Notes under the pieces: model-generated | Database searches by the model: none | Told to the model about the DNA's origin: nothing | What the model saw: only the letters and a program-made list of their open reading frames with translations | Source of the DNA: Thunnus maccoyii | Taxonomy: Eukaryota; Chordata; Actinopteri; Scombriformes; Scombridae | Direction: 5' to 3' | Assembly: GCF_910596095.1 (NCBI RefSeq) | Contig: NC_056550.1 | Coordinates: 23,866,001 to 23,930,000 of the forward strand | DNA length: 64,000 nucleotides | Shown: piece after piece, positions 23,225 to 43,077 of the stretch | Numbering within the stretch: position 1 is the first letter of the stretch | Layout: each line of letters starts with the position of its first letter | Program-made: the position numbers and the translations under genes

Positions 23225-24236
23225 AGTGGTGGAAGAACTGATTTATTTCACTTCAAGCTGCAGTGCAGGACTTTTATATATAAATGAACGTCCGTTACAT
23301 TCAGACCTTTGCCTACGGGTTCACACAATGTTGATTAAGCCCATCGTTGCCAGGTAAATCTCTCTATATCGCAGTATACCGGAGTTTTCATATCTTGTGT
23401 CTATGGCGACTTTCCCGCGCTGGTGCACTGGTAGTAATGTGTTTTACGTCAACTACAACTCAACTGTTTGCGACTGTTGACTGAGGCGGAGTGTCCTTAG
23501 TGTGCCCCAACTGTGTCGCGTCGCCGGGGTGGACCACCTCACAAAAAGAGAGTTAGGGGTCTGTGGCGATGACATTAACAGTGTTTGTGTAATTACTGTC
23601 ACTGTCAGAGGGGGGAGACAAAAGCTCCGCACTGCAGGTTTAAGTAACAGCAGCAATACTGCTGCATAAAAATACTCCGTTACAAGTAAACATCCTGCAT
23701 TCAAAATCGTAAGTAAAAGTAGAGAAGTATTAGTTGCAAAGTATCAAAAGCACAAGTACTCATGCAAAGTGTCCACACTTGTGTTATATTTATTAAATAT
23801 GTACAGATATACAGTTCCTGTAAGAAGTTTTTCCCCTCTTGGAATTTTTCATGTGTTACTGTTTTATAACATTGAATCAAAGGGGATTTAATGTGTTTTT
23901 GTTTTGTTTTTTTCACACTGACTAACAGAAAAAGAACAAATGTCAAAGTGAATTGAGTTCTCTATATGGTGAACTAAATTATTCACCAAATATATAAATA
24001 TAGAAAAAATCTAAAATCCATCCTCTGCTTCACATGTCTATCAAATCTTCATCTGAAAAGTAACTACGGCTGTGAAATAAATCTAGTGGAGTAGAAAGTA
24101 CAGTATTTCCCTCTAAAATATAGCGGAGTTGAAGTATAAAGTAGCATAAAATGGAAACAAAATACAAATACCTCAAAATTGTACTTAAGTACAGCACTTG
24201 AGTAAATGTACTTTATTACATTTTACCCCTGATTAT
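23225..24236. repeat. CAGTGGTGG-type repeat, rearranged copy
   Basis: It begins CAGTGGTGGAAGAACTGAT and ends ACTTGAGTAAATGTACTTTATTAC. The family's recognisable ends flank an unrelated middle part (about 23290-23630). It may be two pieces or a copy with an insertion. Confidence 0.5.
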
Positions 24237-24360
24237 ATAGAAATATTGCTTTTAATTAGTAACTGTAAAATTATTTTGTTTATATCTGAAGTAACAATTA
24301 ATTATAAAATATAACTGTATAGCTGACTAGTCTGGTAAGACATTACTCATATATATATAT

Positions 24361-24678
24361 TGTGACGGCCCTCTTTACTTCCTGTTTGGGCAGTTCTTCT
24401 CTTTTAGGAGTGAAGCAGGAAGTGCATCACTGATCATCACCTCTGCCTGCTGCCCCTCAGCTGTATAAGCTGGTGGATTCAGTCAGTCTCTCTCTCTGAG
24501 TGTATGGTTTGTTGTTTGGGTTAGGTTTTTTCCTGTACACTCATTCAAACACTCAACACCCTACTGATATTACTGATTTACATACTTTATATTGCCCTCG
24601 GTTAACTTATATTTTGTTAAATAAATCTTTAGCTGAAAGTCATGTGTTGTCTTTTCCTCTTTGTCCTCCTCTTGATAA
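24361..24678 (+). repeat. 5' LTR of the gypsy element
   Basis: Starts TGTGACGGCC. It contains GTATAAG as a possible TATA box and AATAAATC as a poly(A) signal, both also present in the right LTR. The exact right end is blurred by divergence. No target-site duplication is evident because the left flank is an AT repeat. Confidence 0.85.
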
Positions 24679-24680
24679 AT

Positions 24681-24693
24681 TGGGGGCTCGTCC
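24681..24693 (+). other. Primer binding site, tRNA-Pro type
   Basis: TGGGGGCTCGTCC, directly after the 5' LTR, is complementary to the 3' end of tRNA-Pro over 13 bases. This is the usual position and type for primer sites of many vertebrate retroelements. Confidence 0.75.
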
Positions 24694-25044
24694 AGAAGCT
24701 TGTGATTTGGTATTTTGTAAGTTGTTGGTGTTTACTTACCTGGTTAACTAGTACAAAAATAAAAGATTGTTCGAGAATGTCACACATTAGTTTTTGTAGA
24801 GAGCTTTGGTCTAGTCCTGTTGTTTGACCCACTGGGTTTTTTTGGGGTCAATTTTGTGTTTAGAGCATGTAACCCAATTTTTAAGTGGCTTTGTTTTAAC
24901 TGGAGTTTCTCCTGGTTGGTTTAGCAACAATTCCTACCAGAGAGCTTGTTGCAGCTTTGTTGGTTTAATGTGATGGTGAAGGTGAGTAAAGCTCTATGCT
25001 CGGGATCATGTCCTTGGGTTTCTGGAAGTGACTGCATAGTCGAG

Positions 25045-25265
25045 TCATTTTTCTTTATATAGCGCCAAATCACAACAGAGGTTATCTCGGGGCACTTTTC
25101 ACATAGAGCAGGTCAAGACCGTCTTCTTTAATCTACAGAGACCCAACATTCCCCCATCCATGAACAGCACTTGGCAACAGCAGCAAGGAAAAACTTCCCT
25201 TTAACAAGAAACCTCTAGCAGAACTGGGCTATAGGTGCATAGAAAACAGCAGGTGCTTTCCAGTC
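25045..25265. repeat. Common teleost interspersed repeat inserted in the gypsy element
   Basis: It begins TTTATATAGCGCCAAATCAC and runs through an AAAAACTTCCCTTTAACAAG stretch. I recognise this as a high-copy fish repeat but cannot name its family. It separates the primer site from the gag remains. Confidence 0.5.
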
Positions 25266-26329
25266 CTGCTGGTTTACAGTGAATAAATACCCCTCACCTG
25301 TAACTGCAGAAAATCTAGGGTTGAGTGTAGTCAGTCAGATTAGTTCCAGATTAGTTAGTTTATGGAGGAGAGACTCCAGTGTGTTTGTCCACCTGTGATT
25401 ACTTTAGTTTTGGGTAAAAACACTTTTGGTAGGCTCAAGTATAATGATAGTTTGGTAAATTCTGAACTAAGGTAGGGCATTGTGTCTTCTGCTGTGGATT
25501 GTTTCATTCAGTCTCCTTCTGAACTATTGTTGGAATGCTAAAGACCAGTTTTTGAAGATTGTTGACCATTTTAAGATTGAAATTTGGGCAAATCGTCTGA
25601 GGAAACAGTGAAGAGCTTTCCAAAAGGTAATTTGATACAAGAAGGTATTATGGTAAGAGAAAAACCTAAGAAGTTGTCTGGTGTGTCTGTGTCTTCAATG
25701 ACAAATCTAACATCTGAGCAGCAGAAAGAGCTATCGATTATGCAGATACAGCATGAAAAATTCATACGGCAGAGAGTGTGGTGGAAAATCCTCAGATGGG
25801 CCAATAAATCTTCAGGTCTCCCACTATTAAACTCAAAAGGAACAAACTTGAAACTGGCAGAGTTCACGTGAATAGGTTTACTGTGCAAGTGTAAGACAGA
25901 GCAAACCGAGGCTTCGATCCCAGGATGAAAGACCTGACGCAAAACCACAAAACATCATTTTATTTACTATTCATAACTCCTCTTGTTGTGAAGGCTATTT
26001 AGGGCTCCACCTAGCTTTTTATCAATCTTATCTGGTCTGAAAACAATGGTATCTCAAACCTCCCTAAAATCCAAAAATAAAATAGGTGCTGCTGGCCTTT
26101 AATCACACATCATAAGCAAATAATCAAAATATCATGAGCACTGACCCTTCCTTAATTAGTTACTGATTAACCCTCCTGTGTGCTCTCTCTACAATGACTG
26201 CATACTGTTGATTCTTTAATTAACTCTCCGGTGTACTGTCTTTTGTGCTGACACTGGCATGACTATTTACACAAGGGAAATTATTCTTATATATATATAC
26301 ACACAAGAGAATTAGAATTTGAGGTAATG

Positions 26330-27345
26330 AAACAAAACAGAGCAGGAAGTGATGAAACAAAAAATGGAGCAAGAAGAACTGAAGATAATGCAACATAAAC
26401 TTGACCTGGTCAAGGAGGGCGAATTGATTGACCAGTCTACAGCTGTTTGATTTGACATTGCCAATAATTTGAAGTTGCTAACAAAGTTTAATGACAAAGA
26501 CCCAGATACATTTTTTTGTATGTTTGAACGGCTGGCAGATTCTAGAAATCGGCCTGATCAGGACCTTAATGCTAAAGGGTGTTTTTACTGGTTAAGCCCA
26601 GGAGACAGATGCAGCCTTCACATCTGAAGACTGTTAAGATTGTGGTACAGTAAAATCAGCAGTCTGAAGGCCTATGAATTGGTTCCAGAGGCTTACAGAC
26701 AATGTTTTCGGAACTGGAGAAAATCTGACAGGCAAACATGGAATTTGCTTAGTTGTGCAGTTCAGTCGCTGGTGTTCTGCATCCACTGTTGATTCATTTG
26801 AAGAACTGTGCAACTTTTGAACAATTTGTACCTATCTATATTGCCACATACATCAATGATATTAAGACAAACTCTTCAAATGATGCTGCTGTCCTTGCAA
26901 ATAAATATGTATTGACCCATAAACGTATCTTTGGTGATCAAAAACAGAACGGCTTTGGTCCAAAAAAATATTGTTGACACTACTATACACTACTACACTA
27001 ACTATTGTCTCAGTCAGGTTTGGGTTCAGTTTTTCCGAAATACAGACTACATATAGACTCTTATGTGAAAAATTATAGCATTTGTAATAACTGTCAACAA
27101 AAGGGGCGGTGGAAAAATGAATGTCTGTCTTTGAAGACAAAGAGAGGCTTCAATGTGTCACAAGTTAAGTCTGCTGCATTGACTGTGCCGATTGCCTCTA
27201 CAAAAAGTAAATTGGTGTCTTCTTTTCAGATGCAAACTAAAACTGGGAGCAGCAGAGATTGCGGCAAATTAGGCACCATTCATTTCAGAGGGGGTTGTAT
27301 CTCTACTGGGCAGTGGAGAAAAAATTGCTTTTAAAATACTGAGAT
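26330..27345 (+). pseudogene. Broken gag: SCAN-like capsid region and zinc knuckle
   Basis: Frames around 26385-26560 and 26753-26960 encode a capsid region of the type found in Gmr1-like gypsy elements, from which the vertebrate SCAN domain derives (motifs KFNDKDPDTFF, IATYINDIKT and YVLTHKRIFGD). Several stops and frame changes break it. At about 27083-27125 there is a CCHC knuckle (ICNNCQQKGRWKNEC) in which Arg occupies the His position. An N-terminal piece of similar composition lies at 25584-25871, separated by a roughly 450-bp stretch of unclear origin. Confidence 0.7.
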
Positions 27346-27419
27346 TCAAATGCCTTGATTACTTTTGTACTTGAGTCAGTCTTGCCTTTTTCTCCACAAT
27401 CAGGCACAGAAAGTTGTAT

Positions 27420-27545
27420 TCCCGTTCAAGGAATGGGTTTAACCATTTTTGTTCCCGTGCATAAGGTGTTTTTGTCCAGAATTGCCTGTCGAGGGAGTTG
27501 ATGTCATCCTAGGCAATGATGTAGCCGGAGCACATATGGCCTGAC
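27420..27545 (+). pseudogene. Retroelement protease remnant
   Basis: The plus strand reads CPELPVEGVDVILGNDVAG, the C-terminal part of a retroviral-type aspartic protease (ILGND motif), followed by a stop. The catalytic DT/SG part is not recognisable. Confidence 0.6.
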
Positions 27546-27847
27546 ATATCGATATCTGATGAGCAGCCAAGAGCGCCAACTGTGGCATCTGCTGTAAAGC
27601 ATCAGATTTTTGATGTACCAGAGAAGACAGTATCTTCAGCTTGCACGGTAACACGATCCCACACAGAACTGATGGAGGTGCAAAAATTGGGTTCCTCTGA
27701 AACTGTTTGATTGTGTGGTACAAATGTCTGAGGTGGGGAAAGGGTCTCCAGTATATTTTATACAGGATGATCTGTTAATGAGGAAGTGGGTGCCTTATGG
27801 GGAAAATTTGGCTTGTGGGTTTGTGGAGCAGGTGGTTTTGCCTATTC

Positions 27848-28228
27848 AAGGTCCACTGTGTAGAATTTAGTGGCATCTAATGGAACAGACTTGGAAGAAA
27901 TGGAATATAATATTCATAAGTATGTTTTAATTAGTGTATTATCACCTGAAAATAAGAATCGTTGTGTTTTTGTTACCTTAGAATGAGCGATTTATATGTA
28001 CATAAGGAGTGGGTCCTCCTCCATGGAGCCTACCATGTTGCACCGCCATGTTTCTACAGTAGCCCAGAACGGACAAAGCAAAAACTGACTCTAGAGAAGG
28101 CTTTTCATGTTTTTTGCAAGTTTCACAGCCACCGTAGGTTCTCCTACATGCTTGGAAGGGGGAGGGGTATTCAGTTGGTTGCAATCTGCATCCTCACCGC
28201 TAGATCCCATTAAATCCCACATGCAGGT
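27848..28228. repeat. Teleost MITE inserted between protease and integrase
   Basis: The ends are imperfect inverted copies: TGTGTAGAATTTAGTGGCATC on the left and GCTAGATCCCATTAAATCCC on the right. The core includes GTGTTTTTGTTACCTTAGAATG and GTTGCACCGCCATGTTTCTA, which I recognise as a widespread fish repeat. AGGTCC occurs at both edges, either as target duplication or as part of the ends. Confidence 0.7.
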
Positions 28229-28229
28229 C

Positions 28230-29125
28230 CTTAAATATAGATGGTCTGTACTTCAAACTGCTCACGACAGTACAGCTGGTCATATGGGAGAAAAACTTAT
28301 GATCATATTCTGTGGCATTTTTTTGGCCACATTTAAAAAGAGACGTTTCTGCATACGTCAAGACCTGTCACATTTGCCAATTAACAGGAAAACCAAATCA
28401 AGTTATTACACCTGCACCGTCGCAACCCATTCCAGCAGTAAATCAGCCATTTAAACACCTCATAATTGAATGTGTTGGTCCGTTGCCTCATTCAAAGTCT
28501 GGCTGTAGCTACATGCTAACGGTGATGTGTCACTCAACTAAATATCCAGCTGCCAGATTAGTGGTTAAGGCTCTCAGTCAGTTCATCTCCGTGTTTGGGG
28601 TCCCCAAAATAATGATCAGGGCTCCAATTTTATACCTCAGCTATTTGAGCAGGTTCTTAAACAGCTCCAGATCAAACATAAGTCTTCAGTTTATCATCCT
28701 CAGAGTCAAGGTGCACTCGAGCGATTTCACCAGCATTTGAAGTCTTTGATTCACACTTATTGTACTGAGCTAAAAGCCTACTGGGAGGAGGGGCTGCCTT
28801 GGCTTTTATTGGCAGCCAGAGAGTCTGTACAAGAAAGCACCGGTTTCAGCCCCAGTGATCTTGTTTTCGGGCACACAGTGCGTGACCCTCAACCATTGTA
28901 CAGGATCAATGGAAGTCCTCCAAACCTCAGCAAAATCTGCTAGACTATGTTAATGGGTTTAAACAGAGGCTTTATGAGGCAGGTGAATTGGCTAAAGAAA
29001 ACTTGGCATTTGCTCAGAGAAAAATTAAACAACTGTATGACTGCAAGGTTGAACGACACAAATATGGCCCAGATGATCAGGTTCTGGTGCTGTTGCCGGT
29101 GGTTGAGTCACCTTTTCAAGATAAT
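28230..29125 (+). pseudogene. Broken integrase of the gypsy element
   Basis: The HHCC zinc region is present across a frame change (HDSTAGHMGE, then VKTCHICQLTGK). The catalytic core follows (HLIIECVGPLPHSKSG). There the usual catalytic Asp is Glu. Further on are WEEGLPWLLLAARESVQEST and GFSPSDLVFGHTVRDP, typical of gypsy and retroviral integrases. Stops and frameshifts occur near 28370, 28740 and 28940. It cannot be active. Confidence 0.85.
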
Positions 29126-29189
29126 TTTTTTTTCCTTGCACTGTTTTGTGTCAAGTGTCAGAGCTCAACTTCTTGGTTACTATGTAACA

Positions 29190-29500
29190 GCAAGGAAGAA
29201 AGTATTAAAAAGCCTTTATTGCTGTGGTTAAATCATTAAAAGACCAATATGTTTCGACCACTGTACATCTTCGTCAGGGCTTTAAAACAGACAACATGGG
29301 CGTGACCTCACCTATATAGTAGCAACAGCCAATGGGAGGCAATCACATGACCCAGAGAATAACATGACAGGTGAAATAAATTGAAAATAATGAAGAGATT
29401 ACACAGATATATACATGTACATCTTAAATGGAAAATAGATATCTTTATATATGTTTCACATAGGCTGTGAGAAAAAAGGAGAGACTATGCAGAAAAAAAA
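29190..29500. repeat. Unclassified insert in the missing reverse transcriptase region
   Basis: It contains GACCAATATGTTTCGACCAC and CATCTTCGTCAGGGC, a segment found near the ends of some fish repeats. It marks the point where the pol reading ends after the integrase. Confidence 0.4.
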
Positions 29501-29504
29501 ATAT

Positions 29505-30000
29505 TTCAAATTCATTAGGTCTCATGGGGTCATATTCATAAAGTTTCCCAGTACAATGAGTTGCTCCAAGTGACAAAATTCTAAGAAAATTACGACGTTT
29601 TCTAAGAATTTCCCCGTACAGTGAAGACCAGATCCTGGTAATGATACAAGCTAACCACAAAGCATCTCAGCCCTTAAGAGAGCTCCTAAGGTGAAAAACT
29701 GTTAGGAGTAGGGAGGAGGACGTTTAAGAGGCTTAAGAGTTTCTTAAGCAGAAGAGAAAATGGCAGAAAGACAAAGAGGCAGGAGAAATATTCTCCAAAC
29801 ACTGACATTGAGTTCATGAAACGCTACAGATTAGATCATGCAGGGATGTTTGTGGTTGATCACATTAGAGACACATTCACATCTCCCACCCAACACAGTG
29901 ATCACAACACTCAGATATTTGGCAAGTGGAAAAATTTGCAATTTGCTGGCAGCTGGAAAAAAAAGATTTACACGCCAACCAACGCTGCTTCTTATATAGA
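29505..30000 (+). mobile_element. PIF/Harbinger transposase 5' fragment
   Basis: From about 29760 the plus strand encodes a product beginning MAERQRGRR. After a frame change it continues FMKRYRLDHAGMFVVDHIRD and TFTSPTQHSDH. This matches the start of HARBI1-like transposases. The DDE catalytic part is absent. The upstream 240 bases are probably the element's 5' end. It is inserted into the gypsy pol region. Confidence 0.7.
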
Positions 30001-30234
30001 CTGACCAGCAGTCATAGAAACTGATGAAAGCGGAGCCATTTTTCTCCGTTAATATCAAATAGATTAAGTACTAAAATTACCAGCATGGTAAATAAATGTA
30101 AGCAAATAAATATAACAACTATATATATATATAACAACTAAAGTATGGCTCAGAATTTATTCAACAGAGATGTTCATTACATGAAATAGTATTTATACTA
30201 TACAAGGTTAAGACATTGTTGTGCTTGCTGCTCC

Positions 30235-30790
30235 TCGTTAGGGGAACTATTCCTGATTCAAGTTGATGCCAGTAAAGGTTTAAGTCTTATCATTTACACT
30301 ATGCTGCGATAGAAAAAGAGGCTCTTACACTTGTTTGGGCCCTACAACATTTTGATGTGTATGTTTTAAGTCTCCCCCTCTGTAGACACTTTTAAGACTA
30401 AACTAAAGACTCAAGTGTTTTCTCAGTGTCCTTTAGGTTTAATGTTTCACTTTTTACTCTTCTGTGTTTTCCAACTGTTCCTTAACTTATTTATTTGTGC
30501 ATGCTTATGGGATATGCTGTTACCATGTTATGTTATTTATGTTATTTTATTGTTCAGCACTTTGGTCAACTTGTTTTTAAATGTGCTATTTAAATAAACT
30601 TGATTTGATGTTGGCTTTCCTTGTTGCATATACAGATCACAATCCACTGACATTTCTGCAATCACTGCAAAGCAGCTGATGAGATGGGCTCTACTTTTGC
30701 AGCCTTGTCATTTGGATATACATCATAACAAAAGCACTGATAACCTGCTTTGTCTCGTGCCCTTTCACCTTATGATCTCCTGTCAAGTGT
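30235..30790 (+). pseudogene. RNase H remnant of the gypsy element, split by a LINE tail
   Basis: The first part (30255-30365) shows QVDASKG, with the catalytic Asp context, and IEKEALTLVWA across a frame change. The second part (about 30610-30780) shows YTDHNPLTFLQSL, QLMRWALLLQPCHLDIHH and NKSTDNLL. This is the standard gypsy RNase H. It lies downstream of the integrase. Confidence 0.8.
30368..30612 (+). mobile_element. LINE 3' tail inserted in RNase H
   Basis: It ends CAGCACTTTGGTCAACTTG, a TTTAAATGTGCTATTTAAATAAA stretch and a short TTGATTTGAT tail. This is the usual 3' end of fish L2/CR1-type LINEs. It carries no coding part and interrupts the RNase H frame. Confidence 0.65.
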
Positions 30791-31045
30791 CTTTTCAGTT
30801 TGCTCAAGTGTTGTTTAAACTGGCCAGGAGGACACAATGTAAAAAGAGGGTGGTGCGCCTGTTGGTTGGGGTTGTTTATTTGAGGTAAAGCAGTCCAGTA
30901 AAAAAGAGCCTATATATTATACCAAATAATGGAAACTTTAACCCTGGGAACTGGTGATAATACTTCTGAAATACTTTGAATGTTTCATTACAGATCAAGT
31001 TATGACTTTACTATTTTTCAGACTACAGTGGAATCCTGCTCGTAT

Positions 31046-31054
31046 GGAGGGGGG
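31046..31054 (+). other. Polypurine tract
   Basis: GGAGGGGGG directly before the TGTGAC start of the 3' LTR, where plus-strand priming occurs. Confidence 0.75.
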
Positions 31055-31385
31055 TGTGACAGCCCTCTTCACTTCCTGTCTGGGCGGTTCTTCCCTTTTA
31101 GGGGTGAAGCAGGAAGTGCATCACTGATCATCACCTGTGCCTGCTGCTCCTCAGTTATATAAGCTGGTGATTCAGTCTCTCTCTCTCGCTCTCTCTGGCT
31201 GTGCGGTTTGTTGTTTGGGTTGAGGTTTTTCCTGTACACTCACTGTACACTCATTCAAATACTCGACACACTACTGACGTTACTGATTTACATACTTTAA
31301 ATTGTCCTTGGTTAAGTTATATTTTGTTAAATAAATCTTTAGTTAAAAGTCATATGTTGTTCTCCCTCTTATCATTTTGGTTATA
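31055..31385 (+). repeat. 3' LTR of the gypsy element
   Basis: Starts TGTGACAGCC and aligns with 24361-24678. I counted about ten differences in the first 120 bases, plus a small duplication (CTGTACACTCA twice) near 31234-31255. Confidence 0.85.
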
Positions 31386-31392
31386 ACGTCAA

Positions 31393-32229
31393 ACATTGGT
31401 GGAAGAAATATTTGGATCCTTTATTTAAGTAAAAATATTACTACAGCTATGTAAAAATACTTTACAAGAAAAAGTCCTGCATGAAAAATCCTACTTAAGT
31501 AAAAGTAAATGATAAGTATTATGAGCTTGATGTAGTTAAAGTATTGCAGTAAAAGTAGTGGTTTGGTCCCTCTGACTGATATATTATTATATATGACATC
31601 ATTAGATTATTAATACTGAAGCATCAGTGTTAGAGCAGCATGTTACTGTTGTAGCTGCTGGAGGTGGAGCTAGTTTACACTACTTTATATACAGTCAGCT
31701 AGTGAGATGTATATATCATGAGATGGTTAATGGGAGAGGAAAGAAGAAAAAACAAGGTTCTGATATACAAATCTGTTTTCAGTTTTTGGACTTTATCTCT
31801 AATCTTTGATTTTTGCTGAAATATTGGATCATTTGAACATTTATTGAAGTGAAAGCATGTGAGAAGTTTAGAGGGAAAAATCACTCCAATCACTGGTGGA
31901 GCTGTTAACAACTCATAGACATCTGAAATGTGACCCTGACTACACACTGCTTTTTGTAAGACGTCAAAAGCCAAAAAAGGGTTGGACACCACTGGTTTCA
32001 TCTTTAACAATGTGTTGTATTTTAAAAGCTTGTTATATTATCCATTGTGTCAAATCTTCATCTGAAAAGTAACTAAAACTGTCAAATAAATGTAGTGGAG
32101 TAGAAAGTACAATATTTTCTTCTGAAATGTAGTGGATTAGAAGTATAAAGTAGCATAAAAAGTACAAATATCTTAAAATTGTACTTAAGTACAGTACTTG
32201 AGTAACTGTACAGTTACTTTCCGCCATTG
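31393..32229. repeat. CAGTGGTGG-type repeat abutting the 3' LTR
   Basis: It begins ATTGGTGGAAGAAATATTTGG and ends GTTACTTTCCGCCATTG. The internal landmarks are the same as in the copies at 45.8 and 58.9 kb. Its end reaches to within about 110 bases of the prr14 promoter boxes. Confidence 0.8.
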
Positions 32230-32335
32230 ACGTCACAACCTTCGCTCCGCTTGGTCCAAATGTAAGGTCACACGAGGACATAAAAGAAGACGAAGAAGAC
32301 CATCATTTTTATGAGCTATTTATCTCCACGCTCCT

Positions 32336-32485
32336 ATTGGCTGCTTCTCACCAACGACTCATCGAAACCTTCTGTCATTGGCTAGACTTTAACAGCGCTT
32401 TCCGAGCGGTAAACGAACTCGGGCTCGGGATTGGTGGATCCGTCTTTCTGTCAGTTGGATTTGTAAAAAACGGGCAGCTATATAT
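32336..32485 (+). promoter_or_regulatory. prr14: prr14 promoter: three inverted CCAAT boxes and a TATA box
   Basis: ATTGG, the inverted CCAAT, occurs at 32336-32340, 32377-32381 and 32430-32434, followed by TATATAT at 32479-32485. A first exon then ends with a good donor at 32573/32574. A 28-bp noncoding exon (33629-33656) follows before the first coding exon. Repeated CCAAT boxes at this spacing are typical NF-Y-driven promoters of growth or cell-cycle genes. Confidence 0.6.
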
Positions 32486-33285
32486 GCGGGTCGCGGTAGG
32501 GCGCCGTCGGTCCGGCGTGTGTTGTTTACTGTGAGGTCGGAATATTAACCTGCCGCCCGGCTAAACGTGTCTGGTAAGTTTGTTTAATGTTATTTAGCTA
32601 CATAAAACTGAACTATGAGCTTAGGAGGTGTTCATTTCCCCCTTAAGATAGCGTTTAACCGTTAGGAAATATGACAGCTCCCGGCTACGGCTATTCGCTG
32701 GTGTAGAAACTGTATGTAACACACTGCCTCTATGAATATCGGCGTCAGCTTTACCTTGCAGTGTTGACGGGAGTTATATCAAAGCTCTGCTCAGTTGTGG
32801 CTAAAAGGTTAAACTCACACTAGGTTTTATGATAGCATTTATCCGAGCAGGACGTGTAGCTATGCTAATATTCATCCTTATACGTTAGCTCACGTATAAA
32901 AAGTTTGAATTCGAAACCGGGTCCATTCCAGCAAGTAGACGACGCTCTAATTTTGGTCTAACCGCCGCTTCCATTTGATTGAAAACATTTGCTTTAAATG
33001 TACTCGTAGTCAGTTTTTTTCTTTTATAACGAGCTATCTTTATCAGGAGAATTAGCATAGATTATTAGATGTAGCTAACTTCACGCAAATTGACTGTAGA
33101 CTAAGTCATATTGAAGCGCTAACGCCAATAATTGATAAAAAAAAAAATGGTGAAGATTGAAAACAAAAGCTTGACGAATTTGCCCCCAACCTATTCATAG
33201 TTGTGATATTTATTTATAAAGGCGGTTCCTCAATTTACATCATCGTTTCAGTTTTAAGGACAGTGATTTTTAAAAAATAAAACTA

Positions 33286-33605
33286 GGGCTTCAACTAACG
33301 ATTATTTTCATTATCGATTAATCTGTCGATAATTTTTCTCCATTAATCGACTAGTTGTTTGGTCTATAAAATGTCAGAAAATGGTGAAGCAGGATTACAT
33401 CCATAAAAGTTTTTTTTTTTTTTTTTTTTTCGTCCACAACCCAAATATTTTTCAGTTTACAGCCATAGACACCAGAAAATATTCATACTTGTGAAGCTAG
33501 AATCAGATAATTTGGACTTTTTTTTTCTTCAAAATGACTCCAAATGATTAGTTGATTATCAAAATAGCTGGCTATTAATTTAACGATCACACTACAATTT
33601 GATTA
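33286..33605. repeat. ATTAATCGATTA-type MITE, copy
   Basis: Starts GGGCTTCAACTAACGATTAT and contains TCTATAAAATGTCAGAAAATG. The right end runs up to the acceptor of the prr14 28-bp noncoding exon at 33629. Confidence 0.8.
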
Positions 33606-33791
33606 ATTCCTTGTATTCTTTATTGCAGAGTAAACTCCGTCCTAGATAATCAAAAAGTAAGTGAAGACTCAATTTTTAAGACCTATTGTGAAGTGTTTCA
33701 TACTGTTATGATATCCTGCATGTCTTTTTTTTTCCGTTGTTGTTATTTACAGAGAAGGACAGACAAGGAGACAGAGAGAGAGAGAAAGGGG

Positions 33792-43077
<9,286 letters not shown>

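Larger units (their letters stand above)
24361..31385 (+). mobile_element. Decayed Ty3/gypsy LTR retrotransposon with Gmr1-like pol order
   Basis: About 7 kb, bounded by two LTRs of about 320-330 bp in the same orientation, both starting TGTGAC. Behind the left LTR is a tRNA-Pro-type primer site, and before the right LTR a polypurine tract. Inside, in order, are a capsid-like Gag, a zinc knuckle, a protease fragment, integrase, then RNase H. No env gene and no intact reverse transcriptase remain. Many stops and frameshifts, at least four secondary insertions, and about 8% difference over the first 120 bases of the LTRs make it a dead, fairly old copy. Integrase upstream of RNase H is the reverse of ordinary gypsy elements but normal for the Gmr1-like group of fish and other deuterostomes. 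Confidence 0.85.

Noticed and set aside
30790-31045. Possible env gene before the 3' LTR
   Set aside because: Only about 250 bases remain, with no signal peptide, membrane segment or Cys pattern. The element is classed as a retrotransposon without env.
31055-32229. 3' LTR and the adjoining CAGTGGTGG repeat as a single long LTR
   Set aside because: Similarity to the 5' LTR stops near 31385. The adjoining sequence matches copies elsewhere that are unlinked to LTRs.
33693-33791. Upstream ATG (33693) as the prr14 start
   Set aside because: It lies in the intron before the acceptor at 33751-33752. The first ATG inside the exon is 33792.
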